Origin: Micromonospora sp. Llam0
Lineage (GTDB): Bacteria; Actinomycetota; Actinomycetes; Mycobacteriales; Micromonosporaceae
Reading direction: 5' to 3'
DNA: 64,000 nucleotides
NCBI RefSeq assembly: GCF_003751085.1
Contig: NZ_RJJY01000001.1
Location: forward strand, 3,658,001 to 3,722,000
Translations under genes and position numbers: made by a program
Shown here: positions 38,603 to 51,113 of the stretch, piece after piece
Layout: each line of letters starts with the position of its first letter
How positions within the stretch are numbered: position 1 is the first letter of the stretch
Notes under the pieces: generated by a model
The model's input: only the letters and a program-made list of their open reading frames with translations
The model's database searches: none
What the model was told of the DNA's origin: nothing

Positions 38603-41600
38603 GGCGCACCTCTCGATTTTGATGCCAAGCGCCGAAAGAAGGCGACTGCATGACTGGCAGGGTGCCATAACCTGCCCATGCGATGTTGCACCAATGCGTT
38701 TGGACTGAATGCCGACGGTGGTCACAGACTCGGGAACGGCGCCAAGCCCCATCAGCTTGGCTGCACCACTCACCTCGCTACAGCCACCATGCGCGTGTCC
38801 ACAGGCAGTCAGCGCCGACATCAAGCCTCCGGGGATCGGTCCAGGCGTACCAGAGGTCGTATGAACTGCGACCAGGAGTCCGGACGGACGGACACCGACA
38901 CTCTCACTCACCGTTCCAGGCCGCTGACGCTTGGGGGTACTGTTTCGGATGTCATCCGCAATAGCGCTGAGGCGATCTTCAGCCCCATCACCGCAGTTGT
39001 GGACGAGGACGGGGTGGTCGTCGGCGAGTACATGGTACGTGTGGGTGTGGGCGACTGTCAGGTCGCGCATCTCCCGTTGGTCGCGGCGTGTCTCGACTGA
39101 CACGACGGTGACCTCGCCACGGCCGGCCACCCGCAGCTTGGCACCCGCCTTGAGGTCGCCGGCGTCGGTCTGCCGTTCGGTGACCACGTTGTCGTCGGCG
39201 TCGTAGCCGTAGTGGGTGGTGCGCTTCAGCCCGTCCGGGTCGACGGTGGTCGACGTCTGCCGGCCGGCGGCGTCGTAGGCGTACGTGACGACGGTCGCGC
39301 CGTCGTCGGTGACCTCGCGGACCAGGTTGCCGGCCGCGTCGTACTCGTTCGACTCGATGACGAACGACGAGCTGCCGTTGGTGCGGGTGACGTCGGCGAT
39401 CAGCCCGTTGTCGGTGTACGTGTACTCGGTGATCCAGCCCATCGGATCGGTCTCGGCGGCCAGCCGCCCGGCCGGGTCGTACGACTTCGCCGAGATCAGC
39501 ACGTCGGTGGCGGGCTGCGGGTCGTCCGGGTCGCCGGTGAAGCCGAGCACCGTCGTGGTCAGCAGGTTGCCTTCGTCGTCGTACGTGTTGGTGGTGACGC
39601 CGCCGTCGTGGTCGGTCTCGGTGACCACCCGGCCGTACGCGTCGTAGCCGAGGGTGGTGACCGTGCCGCCCGCGGTGGTCGAGGTGGCCTGCTGGCCGTA
39701 CTGGTTGTAGGTGTGCTGCTCGGTGCGCGGCGCGTCGCCGCCGGTCAGGTCGGCGACGGTTTCGGTGAGCACGTTGCCGTCGTCGTCGTAGGTGTAGGTG
39801 GTGCGGGCGGTGTGCACCGCGCCGGTGACCCGGTTGGTGACCGCCGGCCCGGTCTCGGTCGCCACCCGCCCGGCGGCGTCGTACGTGTAGGTGGTGGTCA
39901 GCCCGGCCGGGAAGGTGTCGCTGAGCTCCGTCTCGGTCAGGGTGCGACCCAACCCGTCGTACGTGAACCGGTCGATCTTGCCGCTCGGGTCGGTGACCTG
40001 GGCGACGTCGCCGTTGGCGTGGTAGTCGACGGTCTGCACCGCGCCGCCCGGGGTGGTGACCCGGGTCGGCAGGCCGGCCGGGGCGATCCCACCGCCGTAC
40101 GCGGCGGTGCTGGTGCCGTCGGTGTAGCCGGTGGTGGTGACCCGGCCCAGCGGGTCGGTGATGGTGGTCTGGTTGCCACTGGCGTCGTAGCCGTACGACG
40201 TACGGTAGGTGTCGTCGGTCTCCGACGCCGACCGCCCGTCGCGGACGGTGAGCAGCAGGTCGTTGCGGGCGTCCGGGGTCAGCGTCGTGGTCGTCGCGTC
40301 CGGGTAGTAGGTGTAGTAGACCGACGAGCACTTGTTGGCGGACTGGTCCTGGCAGCTGACGCTCTGCTTGGTGTTGCCGCGCACGTCCTGGAACGTCTGC
40401 GTCCACACCCCACGCGGGTCGTATACCAGGCTGCTGTAGCCGCCGACGTCGTAGCCGAACTTGGTGACGTTGTCGAGCGCGTCGGTCTGCGCCACCGGCC
40501 GGCCGCCGTTGACCAGGTCGTAGCTGTAGGAGAGGGTCTCGCCGGTGGGGCCGGTGACGGCGACCTGCGACACCGGCATCGGGATCGCGGTGGCCACCCC
40601 GGAGATCATCGTGACGGCGACCGGCGCGGTCTGCTGCGACGCGGTGTAGTGGGCGGTGACCTGCGCCTGGCTAAGTTCGCTGGTGAAGAACGCCGCTTCG
40701 GCGATCTCCCCTGGGAAGTAGCTGACCGCACCCGGCGTCGACGGCCAGCTGCCCATGGCGAATCCGGCACCGAGGTACGCATAGGCGACCGGGGTGGCCT
40801 CACCGCCCTGGTTGAGGGTGCCGACCAGCTCGCCGTCAAGGTACATCCGCTGGCTGCTGCCGGACAGCGTGAGCGCGACGTGGTGCCACTGGCCGTCAGT
40901 GACCGTGCCTGCGGTGGTGACCGGTGGATTCGTGCCCGCGCACCAGCACCACTTGCCACGGAGCTTGCCGTCGACGCCCACGTACAGCGCGGGGATCCGC
41001 TCACCGACAACAGGCGTACTGGTGATCGGGTTGGTCTGGAAGCCGTAGAGGACGCCGCCGGTTGTACTGCCGGACGGCATCTTGAACCACATCGACACCG
41101 AGGCTGGATCGGTGCCGCCGACCCGTTCCGGCGGCAGCTCGACGTAGGAGTTGGTGCCGTTGAAGGAGGCGGCGGTGGCACCGGCGAACGGGCCGTCCGC
41201 GCCGAGGGTCACCTGGTTGTAGGTGGCGACGCCGCCGTCGACCTGGTTGACCGCCTCGGTCACCGCCACCTCGCCGAGACGCCAGTAGTCGGCCGGCTTC
41301 GCGCCGAGCACCGAGGCGGCGTACACGTCGGCGCTGCCGGCGACGGTCGGGGTGCCCATCGTCCAGACGCCGCCGTTCTCGTCGGTGACGGTGGCGACCC
41401 GGCCGGTGGTGCCCTGGTAGGTGACCTGCGCGGTGACACCGCCGGTCGGCCGGGTCACCGTCGACAGCACCGGATGGGTACGGGTGCCGGCGGCGTGCAG
41501 GGCGGCGACGGTGGCCGCCGGCAACGCCTGGTTGTGGAACGCCACGTCGGAGATCGAGCCGGAGAAGTAGCTCGCCGCCGCCGGGCTGACCCCGCTGTTC

Positions 41601-44204
41601 TGGTGGCCGGGCCAGTTGCCGCCGATGAAGCCGGCACCGACGTGGATATTGTCGGCGTTGTCGGGCAGCTGCATGATGATGCCGCCGAGGCTGCCCTGGG
41701 CGACGCCGTCGAGGTAGAGGGTCTGCGTGCTGCCGGCCCCGGCGAGCGCCACGTGGTGCCAGTCGCCGTCGTTGACCGGCGCGGCGGTGGTGATCGCGGC
41801 GGCGGCGTTGCCCTGCCAGAACTGGCCGCGCAGCTTGCCGTCGCTGCCGACGTACAGCGCCGGCACGTAGGTGGTGGGTGTGGTGCCGGCGGTGACCGGC
41901 GCGGCGCTGTAGCCGAACAGCACGCCGTTGACGGCGGTGGTGCGGAACCACATGCTGACCGTCTGGTACTGGCCGTCGGCCACCAGGTCGCCCGGCAGCT
42001 GCAGGTACGACGAGGCACCGTCGAAGGCGGCGACGGTGGCGGTCGAGCCGGGGCGGGCCGCCGCCTGGCCGAGGGTCACTGCGGCGTACCGGGCGTTGTC
42101 GATGCCGGCGTTGGTGAGCACCGCGCTGCGGGCCACTGTCTCCCCGGACGACTCCGACAGCGGCCAGTACGAGTACGGCCCGGTGTCCAGCACAGTGTTG
42201 GCGTACGGGGAGATGGTGGTGTGGCTGTAGCCGTGGCAGGCGCTCGGGCCGGTCGGCGGGCAGATCGGCGGGCAGACCTGCGTCAGGGTGTCGTCCGGGC
42301 CGTACGCGTACTGCCAGGTCTCGGCGCTGGCCGGGGTGCCCGGATCGGCCGGGTCGGTGGCGACGGTGGTGACGTGCGGGTGGGCCGACCCGGTCGGTGT
42401 GTCCCAGGTCAGCCACAGCGACCGGCCGGATGCGCTGGTGATCCGGCTGGCCAGCCCGCCCGTGTAGTCGACGGTCAGGGTGCGGCCGTTGGCGTCGGTG
42501 ACCGCGGTCAGCCGGAACACGCCGCCGCCGGCGGACTGCCCGAACGTGTAGACGGAGGCGTCCTTGTCGGTCAGCGTGTAGCCGGTCAGGGTGGCGCCGC
42601 TGCGGGTCTCGGTGAAGGTGGCGAACCGGCCGGACGGGGCAGTGAACGTGCCGTCGGCGTTGCGGCCGAACGCGATGTCCTGCCCGGTCGGATAGGTGAC
42701 CAGCACCGACTGGACGCTGCCGGTGGCGTCCGGCACGGCGGTGGCCCGGACGTCGAGCAGGCTCGACCAGCCGGCGCCGAACGCCGACGTACGCCGGGTG
42801 TCCAGACTGTTGTAGCTGCGGGTGATGGTCAGTGACGGGCCGACGGTGGCGACCGTCGCGTCGGTCGCCGAGGTGGTGTAGTTGCCGATGCCCGGGTCGT
42901 AGCCCTTGCCGGCGTTCTGGCTGAGGTGCCGGCCAGGGTCGGTTGCGGCACGCCGATGGTGAACGCGTACGCCGGGTAGACGGCGCTGTAGCTCACCTGG
43001 TCGTGCACCCGGACCGTGTAGAGGTAGGTCTTGTTCCAGGCCAGGGTGCCGGTCGGTACCCGCCACGACGGGCTGGTCACCCAGCCGGAGTTGGCCACGA
43101 CGGTGGTGCCGGTGCTGTCGTGGACGACGTACTGGTGGCGCAGCCCCTGGTTGGGCCAGGCGTCCGGGTCCTTGGACCGGACCAGCAGTTCCGGGGTCAG
43201 CGTCGGAGTCACCGCGTTGTTCGCCGGGTAGCGGACGTTGACCTGCGGCGCGACGTTGTCGGTGTAGGTCAGTTCGACGTACGGCTTGTAGGCACCGCCG
43301 CCGTAGTTGGCCGAGGTGAACCGCTTCCAGCCGTTGGAGTCGGTCTCCGAGGCGGTCAGCGCCAGGCCGTGGTTGGTCCCGCCGGTGGACCAGTCGTTGA
43401 AGGTGGCGACGTTCAGCGGCACGGTCACCCATTTGCCGACGCTGCGGTTGCCGGAGGTGTTCTGGCAGGACGGATAGTTGTCGGTGACGGTCAGTGAGCC
43501 GATCGAGCTGGAGATGTCCGGGCCGGGGTGGTTGGCGGTGGACAGGTTCGCCACCGTCCACGCCTGGTTGACCCGGTGCACGGCGAAGGCCCGATGCTCG
43601 GAGCAGCTGTAGGCCCAGGTCAGGTAGAGCTTCAGTTTGGCGGCGGTGATCCGCTTGCCGATGAACCCGTCGTCGTCGAACTCGTCGAAGTGGATGAACG
43701 AGCGGGCCTTCACGCCGCCGCCGTCGTAGGTGCCGACCGGCAGGTTGTCACCGTTGTGGTTGGTGGTCAGGGTGTCACTGTCGACGTACACGTCGCCGGT
43801 GGTGCCGGTGGTGGCGGTCGGGTCCACCCGGACGGGGTAGACCCGGGCCGGGTCGTCCAGCCAGGCCCGGTCGGCGGTGACCTTCAGCGCCTGGCCGCCG
43901 CCGGGCTGGTCGACCAGCTCGAAGTCGACGTCGGGTGACTGGGCCGGCGCGCCGGAGTGGGGGTCAACGTTACTGTCCTCCATGAACCCGCGCGGGAACC
44001 AGACCCGGGCGGTGCCGTCGGCGTCGACCAGCTCCACCCAGCCTTCGGCGGTGAGCCGGGGCGTCAGCCCGGTCAGGTCGAGCGGGAACGTCCAGGTCGA
44101 CGGGGCCTGCGGTGAATGCCGGCCGGCACCACCACGGTCAGTCCGAAGAGCAGCAGCGTCAGGGTCGCGATCCGGCGGGACGCACGACTGATGGCACGGC
44201 GCAT
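38603..44204 (-). pseudogene. RHS/LamG polymorphic toxin gene with several disabling lesions
   Basis: Signal peptide RRAISRASRRIATLTLLLFGLTVVVPAG at 44204, then a frame break and apparent loss of the usual N-terminal region: SPQAPSTWTFPLDLTGL resumes in another frame. A carbohydrate/DNRLRE-like domain (VYVDSDTLTTNHNGDNLPVG...) runs to about 42930, where a second frameshift precedes HLSQNAGKGYDPGIGNYTT. RHS/YD repeats with two LamG domains (SYWPLSESSGE...; DYWRLGEVAVTEA...) follow to 39180. Then DAGDLKAGAKLRV...HTYHVLADDHPVLVHNC, the end of a HINT pretoxin domain, joins a deaminase-like tip (HAHGGCSEV; APCQSC). The RHS core and HINT N-terminus are missing. As it stands no full-length toxin could be made unless the frameshifts are sequencing errors. 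Confidence 0.75.
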
Positions 44205-44227
44205 GGCCGCCCTCCCCCGTGTACTGA

Positions 44228-44266
44228 AGACTGTCCGACGTTGATCACGCCGACATCGGACAGTCT
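44228..44266 (-). terminator. hairpin between the BMP-like gene and the RHS gene
   Basis: Perfect 11-bp inverted repeat (AGACTGTCCGA / TCGGACAGTCT) with a 17-nt loop. It follows the BMP-like gene and precedes the RHS start by 24 bp; it could equally be an operator for the RHS gene. Confidence 0.45.
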
Positions 44267-44344
44267 CCGACCGCACGAGCGGAGCGCACAAGCGTCCGTA
44301 CGGAGGGTTGACTTAGATCAACCCTCAGCGATTTAATCCCGGGC

Positions 44345-44923
44345 TCAGTCGTCGGCCGGGTCACCGACCGCTGCGGCGACCAGGTCGCGTACCCGCTGCT
44401 GGACAGCGGCCGGACCGGTGTCTGACACCACGGTCACGTTGCCGGCGTCGCCCGCCGACTGGCCCTCGGCGACGAGTACGAAGTCGACCTGCGGGTAGCG
44501 GGTGGCGTCCCCGGCCGTCGCGGCGGTCGGCGCCTCGCCGACGGCCAAGACCAGCTGACACTGGCTGCCAGCCAGGCTGGCGAGATATCCGGCGGCGTTG
44601 TCGGCGGTCTGCGGCCCGTTGACTTCGAGGAACTGCACCCTGGCCCGGGTCTGCAGCGAGGCGTCCTGCATGCCGGCCCAGACCGGTGCGGCGGCCGGGT
44701 CGGTCACCCCGGCGGATCCGGTCAGCAGGCAGGCGGTGACGTCACGGTACTCGCGGGCGCGGGGCTCCTCGGGATCGTCCGGCCACAGCACCACCGTCAG
44801 CAGCACCGCCACGACGACGACCAGCCCGGCACCGCCGGTCAGCAGGGCGATCCGCTTGCGCCGCTGTCCATCCTGGTGGTCCTGCGTCCGCTGGCCGTCC
44901 CGACCGCCCTTACGCTTCGTCAC
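44345..44923 (-). CDS. membrane-anchored protein with a BMP/periplasmic-binding-like domain
   Basis: 192 residues. A very basic N-terminus (MTKRKGGRDGQRTQDHQDGQRRKR) precedes one helix (IALLTGGAGLVVVVAVLLTVVLW); the outside domain DVTACLLTGSAGVTDPAAAPVWAGMQDAS ... CQLVLAVGEAPTAATAGDATRYPQVDFVLV resembles half of a basic membrane protein/ABC solute-binding fold ('CLLTGsaGv.D...aavwaGM'). No transporter genes are nearby, so a sensing or cell-wall role is possible. Confidence 0.5.
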   Translation of the reverse strand: MTKRKGGRDGQRTQDHQDGQRRKRIALLTGGAGLVVVVAVLLTVVLWPDDPEEPRAREYRDVTACLLTGSAGVTDPAAAPVWAGMQDASLQTRARVQFLEVNGPQTADNAAGYLASLAGSQCQLVLAVGEAPTAATAGDATRYPQVDFVLVAEGQSAGDAGNVTVVSDTGPAAVQQRVRDLVAAAVGDPADD

Positions 44924-44987
44924 GGTCGCACCCTACCCGCACCGGGACACGTCGGGGGGTGCCGTCCACACTGATCCGCACCGTCGG

Positions 44988-46187
44988 TCAGCTGTCGGCG
45001 CCGGGTCCGCCGATGGTCGGGCCGGCCGGCCAGAGCGCCGTCAGGTCGGCCGGGGCCAGCGGGCCACGGTACGCGGCCCGCAGCACCGCCGCACGGGTCT
45101 GTGGGTCGCCCCGGTCGGCGAGCGCCACGAACCAGTCGATGCCGGCCGGGTACGCCCACAGGTACGACCGCAGTTGCGGGTCGACGCCACGGTCGGTCAG
45201 CGAGTCGCCGATCTCCTCGTCGGACCAGAACGGCACCCGCTGCCGGGCCCACGCCACGCAGTCGGCGACCGGCACGCCGTCGTTGATCGCCCGGTGCAGC
45301 CCGGCCCGGACCAGCTGGGTGTAGTGCGCCAACCGCACCCGCGCCACCGCCACCGCGTCGTCGCCGATGACGAACAGCGGCAGCGCCTGCGCCAAGCCTT
45401 CCAGCAGCACCTGGGTGTTCGTGTGCACCGCCAGCAGGCGTACCGCGCCGTCGTCCACAGTTGACCATCGGGCGTACCAGCTGGCCGACTGCAGGGCGTG
45501 GCCGAGCACCTCGTGCAGCGCGAACACCCGGGCCTGCGTCTCGGTGAACTCGGCGCGCTGCCGGTTCAGTCGCAGCCGGGCGGCGGTACCGGCGCCGTCG
45601 AGCCAGTACGACCAGTAGGCGTCGACGTCGACCCGTTCGATCGTCAACTGGTACGGCGCGGTGGTGCCGGTCGCCGCCCGTACCAGCGGTTCCAGGTCGG
45701 CCGCCGCCTGCTCGATGGCGTCCGGAACGTCCTGGCGGCGCAGAATGCCTTCGGCGCGGGCCAGCTGGCCGGGGAGTCGTTCGTCCCAGTCGACGCCGAG
45801 GTCGGCCAGGCTGGCCCGGGCCCGGTCGCCGACCTCCGTCAGGTGGTCGTCCGGCCAGCCCGCCGCGCCGCAGCCCTGGGTCCGCCGGATGTAGCCGGTC
45901 AGTGGCCGCCGCTCACCGAGCATGGCCCGCAGGTAGGTGATGTCCGCGTCGACTCGGGCCCGCAGCCGGTCGTCGGCCCGGCAGTCCGGCTCGTCGGCGA
46001 CGGCCGCCAGCTCGGCCAGTACGGCGAACCGGCTGGTCGCGGGGGTGGGCGGTGGGGCGGCCGGGTCGAGCGGCGCGCAGTCGTAGTCGATCACCGGGGT
46101 GGCGCCACGTCGGCGCTCGTAGCCGTCCCACGCCCGCAGCGCCGCCTCGACCCTGTCCCGTACCGGCATCGTCGTCACGTTCCCCAT
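44988..46187 (-). CDS. putative zinc metallopeptidase (HExxH), DUF885-like
   Basis: 399 residues from the ATG at 46187; ATG 46169 is an alternative. The key motif is RVFALHEVLGHALQSASW (HEVLGH; zinc ligands and general base), with a downstream VLLEGLAQALPLF that can supply the third ligand (E in EGLA), an arrangement like DUF885/M32-type gluzincins. No signal peptide, so cytoplasmic. YDCAPLDPAAPPPTPATSRFAVLAEL and IRRTQGCGAAGWPDDHL are of unknown role. Substrate unknown. Confidence 0.6.
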   Translation of the reverse strand: MGNVTTMPVRDRVEAALRAWDGYERRRGATPVIDYDCAPLDPAAPPPTPATSRFAVLAELAAVADEPDCRADDRLRARVDADITYLRAMLGERRPLTGYIRRTQGCGAAGWPDDHLTEVGDRARASLADLGVDWDERLPGQLARAEGILRRQDVPDAIEQAAADLEPLVRAATGTTAPYQLTIERVDVDAYWSYWLDGAGTAARLRLNRQRAEFTETQARVFALHEVLGHALQSASWYARWSTVDDGAVRLLAVHTNTQVLLEGLAQALPLFVIGDDAVAVARVRLAHYTQLVRAGLHRAINDGVPVADCVAWARQRVPFWSDEEIGDSLTDRGVDPQLRSYLWAYPAGIDWFVALADRGDPQTRAAVLRAAYRGPLAPADLTALWPAGPTIGGPGADS

Positions 46188-46315
46188 CCTGGCGTACCGG
46201 CTGGCACAGCCAACTCCCAGCTGGGTTCCAGCGGGCTGCGGGCAACGGTGGTGAGGGTTGGTCGCAGATCCGCACGACACCTGACAGTGAGCTATCTTCA
46301 CGAACGGAGAAACGG

Positions 46316-47239
46316 ATGCGACGCGACTCCCGCCGGGACACCACCCCGCGTTACCAGGGCCGCCCGTTGCCCAGGCCGGACGAGGAACTCGTCGACCAGG
46401 GCCTCGGCTTCGACCTCGGCACCCTGCTGGGCCGCCGGCAGGTGCTGCGGGCGTTCGGTCTGGGGGCCGCGACCCTCGGCCTCGCCGCCTGCAGTGCGAA
46501 CACCGCCGCCAGCGGCGGCACCTCGGCGGCGGCCGCGACCGCTGCGGCGACCGGCGAGATCCCGGACGAGACCGCCGGACCGTACCCCGGTGACGGCTCC
46601 AACGGACCCGACGTCCTCGACCAGAGCGGCGTCGTCCGCAGCGACATCCGCTCCAGCTTCGGCGAGTCCAGCGGAACCGCCGACGGCGTACCACAGACCC
46701 TCGAACTCACCATCACCGACCTCGCCAACGGCGGCACCCCGTTCACCGGCGTCGCCGTCTACGTCTGGCACTGCGACCGCGAAGGCCGCTACTCCATGTA
46801 CTCCGAAGGCGTCACCGACCAGAACTACCTCCGCGGCGTCCAGATCGCCGACGCCGACGGCAAGGTCACCTTCACCACCATCTTCCCCGGCTGCTACACC
46901 GGCCGCTGGCCACACATCCACTTCGAGGTCTACCCCGACGAGGCCAGCATCACCGACGCCGGCAACGCCATCGCCACCTCCCAGGTCGCCCTCCCCCAGG
47001 ATGTCTGCGACACCGTGTACGCCGAACCCGGCTACGAATCATCGGTCACCAACCTCGCCCAGCTCAGCCTGGACACCGACAACGTATTCGGCGACGACGG
47101 CGGGGCGAGCCAGCTGGCCACCGTGACCGGGGACGTCTCGGCAGGCTACGCGGCGACGTTGGTGGTGCCGGTCGACACCACGACGGAGCCGGCCGGTGGT
47201 GGGCCCGGCGGTACGCCGCCGAGCGGCATGCCGTCCTGA
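46316..47239 (+). CDS. Tat-exported lipoprotein, intradiol ring-cleavage dioxygenase-like
   Basis: 307 residues from the ATG at 46316 (GGAG site). GRRQVLRAFGLGAATLGLAACS combines a twin-arginine signal and a lipobox. The core TAGPYPGDGSNGPDVL, VAVYVWHCDREGRYSMYSEG, and GCYTGRWPHIHFEVYPD matches the intradiol dioxygenase fold: Tyr ligands from YSMYS and CYTGRW, His ligands from WPHIHFE. Extracellular members are found in actinomycetes that attack lignin-derived catechols. The glycine/proline C-terminal tail is disordered. Confidence 0.85.
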   Translation: MRRDSRRDTTPRYQGRPLPRPDEELVDQGLGFDLGTLLGRRQVLRAFGLGAATLGLAACSANTAASGGTSAAAATAAATGEIPDETAGPYPGDGSNGPDVLDQSGVVRSDIRSSFGESSGTADGVPQTLELTITDLANGGTPFTGVAVYVWHCDREGRYSMYSEGVTDQNYLRGVQIADADGKVTFTTIFPGCYTGRWPHIHFEVYPDEASITDAGNAIATSQVALPQDVCDTVYAEPGYESSVTNLAQLSLDTDNVFGDDGGASQLATVTGDVSAGYAATLVVPVDTTTEPAGGGPGGTPPSGMPS

Positions 47240-47262
47240 CCTGCCACCCACTTGCCGCCGGG

Positions 47263-48381
47263 TCAGCCGCCCCCACCACCACCGTCGCCCCCGCCACCAC
47301 CACCGCCGGTGCCGCCGGTGCCACCACCACCGTCACCGCCGCCGTCGCCTCCACCGGCACCATCGCCACCACCGGCACCGTCACCGGATCCACCGCCGCC
47401 CTCCGCCGCGCACCAGTCGGTGAAGTGCAGGGTGGACCGGTCCACCTCGGTGAGCCCCCAGGCGGCCGGGTCGAACAGGTCGGTGTCGATCTCGCGGTCT
47501 CGTACGGTCCGTCGGCCGGCGCTGATCGCGAGCAGCTCGGCCCGGGGTGGGGCGAGCGCCTGGCCGAGGATGGTGAACGCCGCCCGCAGCGCGTCGGCGA
47601 CCGGCCCGGCATCCGGCCGGTGGTCGTGCCACCACCTGGGCCGGGTCACCGGCGCGCTGGGCAGGTCCCGCTGGGAGCCGGCGAGCCAGAGCAGTTCGTA
47701 GGGTAGGCCGGCGGCGGCCGGAGCACGGCCCCGGCGGCGGCGACCGTACCGACGGTAGTGGCGACGGGCACGGCGCTGCTGTGCGGAGGCGGCCCGGCCG
47801 GTCCCGGTGCGGATGACCTGCTTCGGCAGCGCGTACCGCACCAGCCCGAGCAAACTCCCGCCGAGCACCATGACCAGGACGGAGAACACCAGCGCGGCGA
47901 AGTTTCCGGTGCCTTCGAAGACCTGGACGAGGGCGAACAGGCACAGCAGCAGGTAGCCGACCTTGAGGAGGCGGAAGATCTCGTGGGGTTTGACCGCTGA
48001 CAGGTATCCGGTCTGGGTGAGTCGGGCTCGCGCGGTCCCCACTATCAGCGGCGCGACCGGACGGTCTCCCGGTTGGTCCAGGGTCAGCTCCCGACCGGCT
48101 CCGTCCAGTTGTCCAAACAAGGTGGTCAGGATGTTGCGTTGCCCGGTCGGCAAACCGTCGCCGGATCTGGTCGAGCGGACCAGGGCGACCGGTGCCCCGG
48201 ACCGGCCCGCGTGGACGTCGAGGTAGCCGGCCTCGGCCAGCTCGACGATCGCCGCCGCCAACGCCGCGCCGCTGTGCAGCACGGTGCCGTCCAGCAGGAC
48301 GTACATGTCCAGCAGCGGTGGCGGTCCGGGCGGCTCCGTTTCGATGCCGGCGCGGCCGGCTCGCTTCGTGACGTCAGCCAT
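47263..48381 (-). CDS. membrane protein with a glycine-rich C-terminal tail (unrecognised family)
   Basis: 372 residues from the ATG at 48381. A winged-helix-like N-terminal part (PPPLLDMYVLLDGTVLHSGAALAAAIVELAEAGYLDVHAG), two adjacent helices (VGYLLLCLFALVQVFEG; FAALVFSVLVMVLGGSLLGLV), a strongly basic linker, then a soluble region and about 45 residues of mostly Gly with Asp/Thr. The layout resembles DUF2207/TIGR04222-type actinobacterial membrane proteins, but the match is weak. The low-complexity tail is repeat-prone. Confidence 0.5.
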   Translation of the reverse strand: MADVTKRAGRAGIETEPPGPPPLLDMYVLLDGTVLHSGAALAAAIVELAEAGYLDVHAGRSGAPVALVRSTRSGDGLPTGQRNILTTLFGQLDGAGRELTLDQPGDRPVAPLIVGTARARLTQTGYLSAVKPHEIFRLLKVGYLLLCLFALVQVFEGTGNFAALVFSVLVMVLGGSLLGLVRYALPKQVIRTGTGRAASAQQRRARRHYRRYGRRRRGRAPAAAGLPYELLWLAGSQRDLPSAPVTRPRWWHDHRPDAGPVADALRAAFTILGQALAPPRAELLAISAGRRTVRDREIDTDLFDPAAWGLTEVDRSTLHFTDWCAAEGGGGSGDGAGGGDGAGGGDGGGDGGGGTGGTGGGGGGGDGGGGGG

Positions 48382-48459
48382 GGCACCGATTGTGATGACC
48401 CCGCGCCACCGAGTAGCCACCGAGACAGCTCGGTGGCGCGTCGCCCTGCCCCGTCGACC

Positions 48460-48490
48460 GTCGGACCGGCGTTGCGGACGCCGGTCCGAC
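48460..48490 (-). terminator. hairpin terminator after the beta-helix gene
   Basis: Perfect 13-bp arms (GTCGGACCGGCGT / ACGCCGGTCCGAC) with loop TGCGG, 17 bp past the stop. Confidence 0.65.
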
Positions 48491-48507
48491 GTCGGCGGCG
48501 GCCAGGG

Positions 48508-50958
<2,451 letters not shown>

Positions 50959-50993
50959 GGAGCCTTGCCTGGCGGACCCTGCGGAAAATAGAG

Positions 50994-51007
50994 CATACGT
51001 CATACGT
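50994..51007. promoter_or_regulatory. candidate GntR-type site upstream of the beta-helix gene
   Basis: CATACGTCATACGT is a tandem 7-mer. It contains ACGTCATACG, the exact reverse complement of CGTATGACGT at 58256-58265 in front of the GntR gene. The core GTATGAC has the GT-N3-AC spacing of FadR-subfamily operators. Confidence 0.5.
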
Positions 51008-51113
51008 TGATTAGCGTCAATGTTGTCGAACTGTTTCGCGGTTTGCTACGAATCGTATGAACATGGCTCCGGTCGCTCCGCCGCAAATAGCACCGGCACC
51101 CGATCGGAAACCG

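Noticed and set aside
39212..42835. Plus-strand open frame of about 1200 codons opposite the RHS gene
   Set aside because: Composition is extreme Gly/Val/Arg/Asp without any domain; it is the GC-rich antisense shadow of the RHS/LamG repeats, which have clear protein motifs on the minus strand.
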